Positions 35,156-43,078 of a stretch of DNA of 64,000 nucleotides are shown in pieces. A program made the position numbers and the translations under genes. The DNA lies in NCBI GenBank assembly GCA_947039485.1, contig CAMQZC010000011.1, positions 1 to 64,000 of the forward strand. Reading direction: 5' to 3'. The number at the start of each line of letters is the position of its first letter. Within the stretch, counting starts at the first letter, position 1. The notes under the pieces were generated by a model. The model saw only the letters and a list, made by a program, of their open reading frames with translations, was not told the origin of the DNA and did not search any database. The stretch is from an uncultured Verrucomicrobiales bacterium (GTDB lineage: Bacteria > Verrucomicrobiota > Verrucomicrobiia > Verrucomicrobiales > Akkermansiaceae).

Positions 35156-36856
35156 TTATCTAATTGTTAAATATTCAGCAATAGGTCCGAGCGTCAGTGC
35201 TGGGAAAAATGCTAAGGCTGCGATAATAAATATCACCGCAAAGGTCATGACCGAAAAGGTTACCGTGTCTGTCTCAAGCGTTCCTACACTCTCAGGGACA
35301 TATCTTTTCTGAGCTAAGATACCAACAATGGCTATTTGACCTATGATAGGTAGGTATCGCGAAAATATAAGAACAATTCCTGTCGAAATATTCCAAAATG
35401 GAGTATTGTCGCCCAATCCCTCAAAGCCAGAACCATTGTTTGCCGCAGATGATGTAAACTCATAGAGCATTTGGCTCAAACCATGGAACGAAGGGTTACT
35501 TAACCATTCCGCAGAAAGTGCTGGATTGTTTGTCGCCAAGTATGAAGCAATAGCTGTTCCGCATAGAATGAGAAGCGGATGTAACAACGCTAATATAATA
35601 GCTATCTTCATCTCTTTCGCCTCGATCTTTTTACCCAAGAACTCAGGTGTTCGTCCAACCATTAATCCACTAATAAACACGGCAATGATGATGAAAACAT
35701 AGTAATTCATAAAGCCTACACCTACCCCACCAAACCAGCAATTAATCTGCATATTGAGTAGAGCTAGCATTCCTGAAAGAGGAGTAAGACTATCGTGCAT
35801 ACCATTGACCGAGCCGTTTGATGTAACGGTGGTTGTCATGGCCCATAGAGCCGTTGCCGCCGAGCCAATTCTCACCTCTTTGCCCTCCATCGATCCCGCG
35901 GCTTGAGAAATGCCCATTTGAGCAATTTGAGGATTTCCGCCCATCTCTTGACCAACTGAAATATATACCGTTGTTAAGTAGACGATGAACATAACAGAAA
36001 ATACGCAAACTGCAAATTTTCTCCTTTTTAGATAGAAACCCAAACACCAAATAAGCGCCATCGGAATTAGCAGAATTGAGATACACTCAATCATATTGGT
36101 GAAATAGCTTGGATTTTCAAGCGGGTGTGCGGAGTTTGCTCCAAAGAACCCACCTCCATTTGTTCCTAATTGCTTAATTGCAACGATTGCCGCAACTGGT
36201 CCTTGTGAGATTACTTGTTGCGTGCCTTCAAGTGTTGTGATTGTTTGCTTGCCTTCAAGAGACATTGGAGTTCCGCCAAGAATAAGCATGACGCCGACAA
36301 TGATTGAAAGAGGTAAAAGAATACGAGTTACCGTACGCACGAGATATACCCAGAAATTACCTAATGTTGAGGTTGTTTTCGATGACATCCCTTTTAATAC
36401 CGCCGCAAACGCGGCCATCCCTGTTGCCGCTGTTATAAATTGGAGCAACATGATGACAAAGAGTTGAGTGAAATAGGTCATGCCTAATTCCCCACTATAA
36501 TGCTGCAGGTTGCAGTTAACCATAAAGCTAATGGTGGTATTGAACGCCTGGGTAATGCTTTGACCAATGTTACCGTCAGGATTTAGTGGTAATGCTCCTT
36601 GCGCAACAAGTAGCGACATTCCCCACACGAACCAAAAGAGGTTCAAGGTTAAAAGCACCTTCAAAAAATGCTTCCAGTTCATTTGTTCGGTAGCATCTAT
36701 CGAGCAGACTTTGTAGATGCCATTTTCAAAAGGAGTAAGAAAGTCCATGAAATTCTTCTCACCGCGATAAACTTTTGCAATGTATCCTCCCAGCGGATAA
36801 CTCAAAAGTACAAGGATTAGTATTTGTAGGGCTATACCCCAAATTTCGTCATTCAT
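35156..36856 (-). CDS. kdpA: K+-transporting ATPase subunit A
   Basis: KdpA (566 aa) is the channel-like subunit, related to SKT-type K+ transporters, with about ten membrane helices. Family segments include NTTISFMVNCNLQHYSGE and QLGTNGGGFFGANSAHP, parts of the selectivity-filter loops. It is followed by kdpB after 3 bp and preceded by kdpF after about 36 bp. Confidence 0.98.
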   Translation of the reverse strand: MNDEIWGIALQILILVLLSYPLGGYIAKVYRGEKNFMDFLTPFENGIYKVCSIDATEQMNWKHFLKVLLTLNLFWFVWGMSLLVAQGALPLNPDGNIGQSITQAFNTTISFMVNCNLQHYSGELGMTYFTQLFVIMLLQFITAATGMAAFAAVLKGMSSKTTSTLGNFWVYLVRTVTRILLPLSIIVGVMLILGGTPMSLEGKQTITTLEGTQQVISQGPVAAIVAIKQLGTNGGGFFGANSAHPLENPSYFTNMIECISILLIPMALIWCLGFYLKRRKFAVCVFSVMFIVYLTTVYISVGQEMGGNPQIAQMGISQAAGSMEGKEVRIGSAATALWAMTTTVTSNGSVNGMHDSLTPLSGMLALLNMQINCWFGGVGVGFMNYYVFIIIAVFISGLMVGRTPEFLGKKIEAKEMKIAIILALLHPLLILCGTAIASYLATNNPALSAEWLSNPSFHGLSQMLYEFTSSAANNGSGFEGLGDNTPFWNISTGIVLIFSRYLPIIGQIAIVGILAQKRYVPESVGTLETDTVTFSVMTFAVIFIIAALAFFPALTLGPIAEYLTIR

Positions 36857-36892
36857 TTTATTTTAATTTGATCATTAATAAACGTTAAACCA

Positions 36893-36973
36893 TTAGAATT
36901 TTTCTGGTTTAATCAACACATAGATCAGATAACAAAATATAGCTATACTGACAATAAAAAGCGCTAAATACAT
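36893..36973 (-). CDS. kdpF: K+-transporting ATPase subunit F (26 aa)
   Basis: A 26-residue ORF that is too short for routine gene calling. It is one membrane helix that starts MYLALFIVSIAIFCYLIY and ends with KPEKF, which matches the conserved end of KdpF (usual form L-x-x-P-E-x-F). Position directly before kdpA is the expected one. KdpF stabilises the KdpFABC complex. Confidence 0.88.
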   Translation of the reverse strand: MYLALFIVSIAIFCYLIYVLIKPEKF

Positions 36974-36978
36974 AATTT

Positions 36979-37074
36979 TTAGATTTCGTCAAACCATTTA
37001 ATAGATAGAAAAAAGAGGCCATAACAGGCGAACCCCAATGCTAGGAGTAGAGCAAACATAAGAAAATCATTCAT
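36979..37074 (-). CDS. 31-residue membrane peptide before kdpF
   Basis: A 31-codon ORF five bases upstream of kdpF. It starts MNDFLMFALLLALGFACYG, is one predicted membrane helix, and ends SIKWFDEI, with a charged tail after the helix. Spacing, strand and topology suggest a real first gene of the kdp operon. It differs from KdpF, as it lacks the PE-F end. I believe similar short peptides ending in aromatic/acidic or C-[DE]-R-[LI] tails occur before kdpF elsewhere, but I could not check this. Function is unknown. Confidence 0.55.
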   Translation of the reverse strand: MNDFLMFALLLALGFACYGLFFLSIKWFDEI

Positions 37075-37329
37075 TTTGATTGAGCTTGTAGTTAAATTTA
37101 AATTAACTGAATAATGTAATATATAATAGGGCACTTCTTTCAAACGCAAAATTTTAAAATTAAGCTATTATGAGAAGGTGCGCGGTTGGTTTATGTTATA
37201 GCACTATAGTTTTTATATGCAATGTTTATTTTTGAGGGCGACGTAACTGACTGGCTATACGTTGAAATTGGTGGATGGCTTTAAGATCGGAGAAGAACGT
37301 GACGAGCAGAATAGCAGTTAAAGAGGTGA
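37075..37329. other. AT-rich upstream region of the kdp operon
   Basis: 255 bp without a supported gene. A TTGCGT box and TTATAT box (minus strand, 17-bp spacer, near 37125-37152) could start the kdp transcript, but the match is weak. Confidence 0.35.
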
Positions 37330-37713
37330 AAAGTTGGACATAGAGACTTCGTTATAGGTTATCAAGGCGGATATTGTCAATATTCATACTATCGCATGAA
37401 ACATCAAGTGTTTAACAAGCTTTATTTCGTAAAAAACAAGGGAAAAATAATCAGCTCTCTTAAGCATCAATGGTGTCACGAGCAGATTGCAGGTCGTGCA
37501 CGCTTAGAAGGCCGATACAGAGGCTTCATTCCTCGTTGAGCCAGCATGTATCTTGAGATTAGAAGAGCGCAAAAGCCGCTATTTTCGTGCTTGTCTGCGC
37601 GAGGATACCAAGGGCTTGCTCAGAGGCTATTTGCCCGAGGATAAGCGGCTGAAAGGCAAGTTTCGAGATCTATCTAAAGCAAGCAATGCTATTGACGATA
37701 GAGTACGTAAGTG
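37330..37713 (+). pseudogene. IS30-family transposase remnant
   Basis: Two open pieces on the plus strand. The first (37330-37539) reads into HQWCHEQIAGRARLEGR, like the WSPEQIAGRL region of IS30 transposases, then stops. The second (about 37560-37713) reads YFRACLREDTKGLLRGYLPE and ends DDRVRK, like the YF-x-NENTNGLLRQYFPK and N-x-RPRK C-terminus. The catalytic middle is missing. It is an old, internally deleted copy; no terminal inverted repeats were found. Confidence 0.6.
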
Positions 37714-37851
37714 AGTAGTCTATAGAATATCACATGAGGTATATGAGGAAGATTTGCTTATATATGGGCGAAGGATACTCCAGAAAAAGCAGAGCAAAAA
37801 CTACAGAGCTAGCAGGCCATCTCCCCCCCCCAGAGGGAGGACTTTTGCCCA

Positions 37852-37889
37852 CTTGAAACAAGAATAAGGAGATTGTTGCTTGTTTCAAG
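37852..37889. repeat. Perfect 11-bp inverted repeat
   Basis: CTTGAAACAAG (37852-37862) and CTTGTTTCAAG (37879-37889) form a perfect inverted repeat around 16 nt, about 40 bp beyond the recombinase stop. It has no T run. It may be a terminator, an IS end or a recombinase site. Confidence 0.6.
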
Positions 37890-37928
37890 CGTCCTCGGTC
37901 AGGATAAATCAATCAAATTATACCAACA

Positions 37929-38936
37929 TTAGACTAAATCGCGAAAATAAATTCTCGCATCACTTTTTGAAATATTTCGCATATTGACGTAGCGCGTGCG
38001 CAAGAGCGCCTGTGAGCTATGTCCCATATTAATCTGTAAACTCTTAAGATCCTGATAATGCTTAGAATGATAAGATGCATAACTATGCCGCAATACATCT
38101 TGCACCCATTTGCCTTTAAATCCAGCCATATCACGAATCAATCGCCAACGTCTTTGCCAGTTGTGAGGGCAGATGTAATCACAAAGTGCATGCTTTTTAA
38201 ATTTTTGAAGACAGATTTTAAGAGGACGGCATATTTCCACGTGACGTACACCACCAGTTTTACTCGTTGATGAGCTAATCGTAATTATCATTTCTTCTAA
38301 ATCAATGTCTTGCCACTTAAGGCGTGTAAGCTCCTTGGGGCGTAGCCCTGCCCAGATGAGAATTGCGACAGCAGCGGAGCAGTCTACAAAATCCGTTTTT
38401 TGAGAAATTTCAAGTAAACATTTAATTTCAGCCAAAGAGAGAGCGACTATTTCGCGCTCAATGACTTTTTGCTTTGCAACAAGCTTTACAATGTTTTTTT
38501 CTGTCCATTCTTGTCGCAACGCAAATTGAAAGAGTCCATGAAGCATGCTGTGTGCTTTATTATATTGACTAGAAGTGTTAAATGTGGATTTGAGCCATTG
38601 TTCGCAGTCACTGATGCTTAACTCATAAAAGTTCATTTCTGCAAAGTTGGAGCGGGATCTAAGAAGCCTATTGCCAAGGTAGTTGATATCGCGTAGCGAA
38701 TCGTGGCGGAGCTGTGTTTTTGTTGTCAAGTATTTACAAAATCCCTCCCGTATCGACATGTCTTTTATATGAAAGTGCTTAATTCCGTAGTTGCTTACTT
38801 TCGAACAAAACTGCATATTGCTTAATTTTGTTTTTTCAGGTTTGAAATCAAGTATATTCTTAATAAGTCGCGCCGCGTCCAGAAATGTAATTCCCGTATT
38901 GCTCAGTAGAGCCTTTGCTAATAATTCATTCGTCAT
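37929..38936 (-). CDS. Tyrosine recombinase/integrase
   Basis: Site-specific recombinase (335 aa). A SAM-like core-binding domain (about 55-150) is followed by the catalytic domain, with R199 (GLRPKEL), K226, R283-H284 (VLRHSYASYH), H306 (MGHSS) and nucleophile Y316 (RTRYVNM). The first His of the canonical HxxR box appears as Asp280. It is divergent from the autotransporter, with a 238-bp gap. No phage or transposon partner genes are close. It may have inserted the AT-rich block, or may switch the neighbouring surface gene. Confidence 0.9.
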   Translation of the reverse strand: MTNELLAKALLSNTGITFLDAARLIKNILDFKPEKTKLSNMQFCSKVSNYGIKHFHIKDMSIREGFCKYLTTKTQLRHDSLRDINYLGNRLLRSRSNFAEMNFYELSISDCEQWLKSTFNTSSQYNKAHSMLHGLFQFALRQEWTEKNIVKLVAKQKVIEREIVALSLAEIKCLLEISQKTDFVDCSAAVAILIWAGLRPKELTRLKWQDIDLEEMIITISSSTSKTGGVRHVEICRPLKICLQKFKKHALCDYICPHNWQRRWRLIRDMAGFKGKWVQDVLRHSYASYHSKHYQDLKSLQINMGHSSQALLRTRYVNMRNISKSDARIYFRDLV

Positions 38937-38943
38937 GGTATAT

Positions 38944-38949
38944 ATTATA
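38944..38949 (-). promoter_or_regulatory. -10 box of the recombinase gene
   Basis: TATAAT on the minus strand, 7 nt before the ATG at 38936. No good -35 is found at the normal distance. Confidence 0.4.
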
Positions 38950-39087
38950 CTTTATTGGAAGTCAAATATAATTTTCTTACTAGCAGTATTTTGCGGAAAC
39001 GTCTACACTCGTTGCGCAATATGTAAAATTTGTACAAACTAAATAATTGTTAGAAACTATCTATAATTCAAAATCTTACAATAATTA

Positions 39088-39116
39088 TCCACAAACGCGG
39101 AATCCAATAGTATAAT
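39088..39116 (+). promoter_or_regulatory. Autotransporter promoter
   Basis: TCCACA (39088-39093), 17-bp spacer, TATAAT (39111-39116). It predicts a ~52-nt leader before the ATG at 39175. A perfect DnaA-box sequence TTATCCACA (39085-39093) overlaps the -35. Confidence 0.5.
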
Positions 39117-39174
39117 ATATACTGTTGCATAACTACTAACTACTAAGGATTACTAACACTAAATCTATTCAAAT

Positions 39175-41835
39175 ATGAAATTAAATAAGTTTACTTTATC
39201 TATCGTATTGTTATCTATGCAAGCCGCTCATTCTCAAGAGATGCTAACGCAAAAAATAAGCACATCATACGGTGATTATGAAGCATTGGAAAATGACGCA
39301 ACTCAAAGCTTAACAGAGGCCTGGGAAAACCACCTTGATGGTGATGTCTATACCATGAGCGCTGATCATTTAGGAATTATCAGCAAAGATGCACTCGCCG
39401 ATAGATTCACCATTAATGGCGATGCAGGTAATGGTGAAAAATATCGCGTTACTTGCGATAAAGACGCTGAACGTAATTGCGCTATAGAAGTTGCCGGTGG
39501 CGGTCAATTAACTCTAAAAAATATAATTTTTGAGAATTTCATACATCATCCTATATTCAATTATGACGGAGGCGTCATAGAGAGCATCGAGGCGGTAGAG
39601 TTTATTAATAATAGCTCCCCGATGGGTAGACCAGGAGGAGCTATTTTCAACGCATCTAAGATCAAAGAAATGGTCAATGTTATATTTCAAGGTAATATTT
39701 CCCCCATGCAACCGGGTGGTGCTATCGTCAATACGCAAGAGGATGCTTGGATTGGGCTTATAAAAAATGCGATATTTGACGGGAATGAATCAGGTCATGC
39801 TGGTGGTGCTATTTATAATGGGACAGGCTCACCTATAGGAGGTGGAACTGACTCTGCAACAATAGAAAATATTGTTGATTCATCATTTGTCAACAATAGA
39901 GCAAGATATGGTGGAGCGATTACCAATACCGATTCTTCTCTGATCGTGAATATAATAAACAGCCAATTTAAGAACAATGAGGCCGAGATTGGTGGTGCTA
40001 TTTATAATGATGAAAATGACGTCATTGAGAACATAGAAGGGTGTCTCTTTGAAAATAATATAGCGAGTAATGAGGCTGCCGCTATCTACAATGCGGGCAC
40101 ATTAACAATAAAAGATTGCGTCTTCATGAACAATAAGTCAACATCTGATGCTGCACTTAGTGGCGCTATTTATAACGATGGCACAATGAAAATCGCCGCA
40201 ATTAATGGCAATACATGCTTTACGGGTAATAGCGCAAAGGGAATTTCCAATGCAATCTACAATGCTGGGACACTTTCACTCGCTGCCGCTTCGGAAAGAA
40301 GTATCATCTTCAATGATCGAATTAATGGTGAAGATGGACTGATGCATATCAATAAGCCCTCGGATGCAAAGCAATTTACATCTAGCCCATTGAATGGCAC
40401 TATTATATTTAATAACCTCGTTAGCAATCATACCATCAATCTCTACAAGGGAACCATCAAAACAGGCTTTGTGAAGAATGAGAAGGGTGAAATTATCAGC
40501 TATGGTGATTTTGACAGCTCGGTTACATTGAATGTAGAAGGTGGCGCCATTGATCATTGTGACGGCGATATTCGCGCCATGAATGTAGGAAGTCTCAATC
40601 TAAACAAGAGCGCGGATATTCACCTTGATGCCGATTTGGCGCAGAAAGATACAACTGATAGGATCGATAGCCACAATCCCGAAAATGTCACCGTTGCGAA
40701 TGGCGCTAAGTTCAATGTGAAAAAGATTAATATCCTCTCCGACGGCGATGCGCTCATTACCCGCGCCCACTTCACTGACAATGAAAACTTAAAAACTGCC
40801 ATTAATCTTTCATCACGAGAAGAACTCAAAGGCTATGCGCCCATCTTCAAGTATGATGTGAGCTTTGACTCCGCGTCTGGTGATTTTATTTTTGCGCGAA
40901 CAGAAGAGTTTAACTCAGCTATCTTAGTGACACCTGCCGCCGCTCAAATCGGAGCCTACATGACTCAAGTTAATAGCTTTGAACAAGCCTTCTCTAACTA
41001 CGATTTGATTAGCTCACTGAATCAAAAGCAGCGACACGCACTATACAATCAACGAGCAAAAACATCTCAAGGTAACTTCTGGGTACGCCCCTATAGCTCG
41101 AAGGGTGATATCAATTACAGCAATATTCCTAATGTTGATGAGTTCACCTACGGCACTTATGCCGGTGTAGATTCTGCAGTCAAAGACATCCCCAATGGCT
41201 GGAGCTCGATTTATTCAGCATATGCTGGCTATAATGGATCCGAACAGAAGTTTGATGGCGCAAAGGTGCAGCAAAACGGCGGCATCGCGGGTGTGAGTGC
41301 CTTGGCATACAAAAAGAACTTCTGGACAAGCCTCACGCTCAATGTTGGTGCTCTTAGCGCAGATGCTGACACGATGTATGGTGAAGAAAACTTCAACATG
41401 CTCACCAGCGGTGTAGCAAGCAAGAGCGGTTATAACGTTGAGTTGGATGATGGGAATTATATACTACAACCCCATATGCAAGTATCGTACAGCTATGTAG
41501 GCACCGAAGACTATAATAATGCCTCGGGTGTCCGTATCAAAGCCGATGATATGCACGCTTTCCAAATTGTCCCAGGTGTACGCTTCATTAGCAACAGAAG
41601 CAAAGAGTGGCAGCCCTATTTGGATGTCCGTATGATATGGAATCTAAATGATAAAAGTAGCTTTAAGGCAGATAACCATGCCTTGCCCAACCTGAGCATT
41701 GACCCCTACGTGGAATATGGCGCAGGCATGCAATGGCATTATAGCGAAAATACGAGATTCCATGGCTCTATCATGATGCGCAGCGGTGGGCGTAGAGGTG
41801 GATCATTTAACCTCGGTATGAGCTGGAGCCTCTAA
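39175..41835 (+). CDS. Autotransporter with Pmp-like GGAI/FxxN repeats
   Basis: Type Va autotransporter (886 aa). A signal peptide covers about 1-20. The passenger (to about 600) has at least six units that pair F-x-x-N with GGA-I: FINNSS with GGAIFN, FQGNIS with GGAIVN, FDGNES with GGAIYN, FVNNRA with GGAITN, FKNNEA with GGAIYN, and the worn FENNIA and FMNNKS copies. This is the signature of chlamydial polymorphic membrane proteins, which fold as a beta-helix adhesin. The last ~270 residues are the autotransporter beta-barrel (WVRPYSSKGDINYS to FNLGMSWSL). It has its own terminator. Confidence 0.88.
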   Translation: MKLNKFTLSIVLLSMQAAHSQEMLTQKISTSYGDYEALENDATQSLTEAWENHLDGDVYTMSADHLGIISKDALADRFTINGDAGNGEKYRVTCDKDAERNCAIEVAGGGQLTLKNIIFENFIHHPIFNYDGGVIESIEAVEFINNSSPMGRPGGAIFNASKIKEMVNVIFQGNISPMQPGGAIVNTQEDAWIGLIKNAIFDGNESGHAGGAIYNGTGSPIGGGTDSATIENIVDSSFVNNRARYGGAITNTDSSLIVNIINSQFKNNEAEIGGAIYNDENDVIENIEGCLFENNIASNEAAAIYNAGTLTIKDCVFMNNKSTSDAALSGAIYNDGTMKIAAINGNTCFTGNSAKGISNAIYNAGTLSLAAASERSIIFNDRINGEDGLMHINKPSDAKQFTSSPLNGTIIFNNLVSNHTINLYKGTIKTGFVKNEKGEIISYGDFDSSVTLNVEGGAIDHCDGDIRAMNVGSLNLNKSADIHLDADLAQKDTTDRIDSHNPENVTVANGAKFNVKKINILSDGDALITRAHFTDNENLKTAINLSSREELKGYAPIFKYDVSFDSASGDFIFARTEEFNSAILVTPAAAQIGAYMTQVNSFEQAFSNYDLISSLNQKQRHALYNQRAKTSQGNFWVRPYSSKGDINYSNIPNVDEFTYGTYAGVDSAVKDIPNGWSSIYSAYAGYNGSEQKFDGAKVQQNGGIAGVSALAYKKNFWTSLTLNVGALSADADTMYGEENFNMLTSGVASKSGYNVELDDGNYILQPHMQVSYSYVGTEDYNNASGVRIKADDMHAFQIVPGVRFISNRSKEWQPYLDVRMIWNLNDKSSFKADNHALPNLSIDPYVEYGAGMQWHYSENTRFHGSIMMRSGGRRGGSFNLGMSWSL

Positions 41836-41855
41836 TAGAAATACGAAGCTTGACA

Positions 41856-41888
41856 GGCGCATCTTCTTGATAGAAGATGCGCCCTTTT
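41856..41888 (+). terminator. Terminator of the autotransporter gene
   Basis: A perfect 12-bp stem GGCGCATCTTCT/AGAAGATGCGCC with TGAT loop, followed by C and a T run. Confidence 0.93.
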
Positions 41889-42160
41889 TATAGCTCAAAT
41901 CGCTGCTGCTATGCACAGGCTACCTTTGAAACATGGCCATAAGTTGCTCTAGATCTAGGCTGGGTTGCATGGGCGTACAGAGCCGTAACAACTCATATAA
42001 ATCTGCAGCTTCTAAGTAAATGCCTTGTAATCCTATGTATCCTAATCAATCTGGCTGTAATGGGCTATTCTCTGAAGTTGGGTATAAATATCTGAGTTTT
42101 CGCATGTACTTATAATATAAGCATCATTTAGACAAAATGAGGTAAGTGCCAGCACCCTCA
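41889..42160. other. AT-rich spacer, no gene seen
   Basis: 272 bp between the autotransporter terminator and the DUF5665-like gene. No ORF, hairpin or repeat of note. Confidence 0.5.
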
Positions 42161-42466
42161 TCAATGAATAACAGGTGTCGATTGCACAATTCGTACAATA
42201 TTCTGTAAGATTTCCGTTATAAAGGGAATATTCATTTTAATGATTGCGCTCACCAGTTGAAAAAGAAACGCAACAACTAAGGAGGCTCCAACTGTCAAGC
42301 CGACCCCCCGTGCGACACCAATGAGGAAATTGATGTAAAAAACATAAAACGGACGATGAACGTATCCGATATAATCAGCAAAATTCATTTTTTCCAACTG
42401 TGTAACCAACTTCTCTAACTGTCCAAGATGTTCTTCCTTAGATTTATCTAGCTTATCATACTTCAT
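42161..42466 (-). CDS. DUF5665-like small membrane protein
   Basis: 101 aa from the ATG at 42466 (MKYDKLDKSKEEHLGQLEKL), chosen because a good promoter lies just upstream; the ATG at 42508 would place the promoter inside the gene. A charged amphipathic N-terminal helix leads into HRPFYVFYINFLIGVARGVG and a hydrophobic helix pair. The [HN]RP-x-x-x-x-x-NF-x-x-G-x-ARG pattern is that of DUF5665 proteins. Function is unknown. Confidence 0.75.
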   Translation of the reverse strand: MKYDKLDKSKEEHLGQLEKLVTQLEKMNFADYIGYVHRPFYVFYINFLIGVARGVGLTVGASLVVAFLFQLVSAIIKMNIPFITEILQNIVRIVQSTPVIH

Positions 42467-42805
42467 ACCAAAGACAATCACTATATCATAAAATAATCGT
42501 GATGCCAAGGCGGACGTGAAATATCTACCGTATGAAAATGATACTCTAAACGAAGCTGCTTATTTGAGGTTGTTTAGGGCGTTCTCTCGCGACCGCTCGG
42601 TATGGATGCAATGCTTGGCGCGGGCAGCTTTACGAATTGAGCTCGCGTGCAGGATTTGGAGAGCAATGCCTTGGATGGGCAAGATGAGATTGAGTAGCAG
42701 CTTGTCTCGGAGGTGAGCTTGGCGTAACTAATTGACAATAAAGATCGCTTTTGTTTGAGCGAGTAAGTGTATAAGGGCCTTTTCTGGCTTATTTTTTCCA
42801 TAAAT
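42467..42805. other. Spacer between the DUF5665-like gene and tRNA-Met
   Basis: About 340 bp. It holds the DUF5665-gene promoter (42480-42508). From about 42560 the composition returns to that of the GC-richer chromosome. Short ORFs on both strands show no recognisable features, and I do not support any. Confidence 0.55.
42480..42508 (-). promoter_or_regulatory. Promoter of the DUF5665-like gene
   Basis: On the minus strand, TTGGCA (42503-42508), 17-bp spacer, TATAGT (42480-42485). The ATG at 42466 is 13 nt away. Confidence 0.6.
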
Positions 42806-42837
42806 AAAGCGCATAACTTATTATAGTTATGCGCTTT
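42800..42837 (-). terminator. Terminator of tRNA-Met
   Basis: A perfect 12-bp stem AAAGCGCATAAC/GTTATGCGCTTT (42806-42817 with 42826-42837) directly after the tRNA. The tail is T-rich (ATTTATGG) but not a pure T run. Confidence 0.75.
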
Positions 42838-42843
42838 ATTTCA

Positions 42844-42915
<72 letters not shown>

Positions 42916-42944
42916 GTTGTTATTGTGTGCCCTTGGGCAGAGAA

Positions 42945-42973
42945 AATATACACTCTGGAGCGGATTTTGTCCA
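42945..42973 (-). promoter_or_regulatory. tRNA-Met promoter
   Basis: On the minus strand, TGGACA (42968-42973), 17-bp spacer, TATATT (42945-42950), with a 29-nt precursor before the mature 5' end. Confidence 0.7.
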
Positions 42974-43078
42974 GCACAAAAAAGCATTTTTCGCGGAAAA
43001 ATTGTTTTTTGGGTTCATCCCTATCTCCTAGGGCCTTCTTTGGGCCCTTTGGGGAGGGGATAGATTGTGTTGTGCCGC

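Noticed and set aside
39085..39093. Perfect DnaA box TTATCCACA, possible origin
   Set aside because: A single box in an AT-rich promoter, with no cluster, no dnaA/dnaN and no unwinding element pattern.
42516..42801. Short ORFs before tRNA-Met
   Set aside because: No recognisable feature, overlapping frames on both strands and poor start context.
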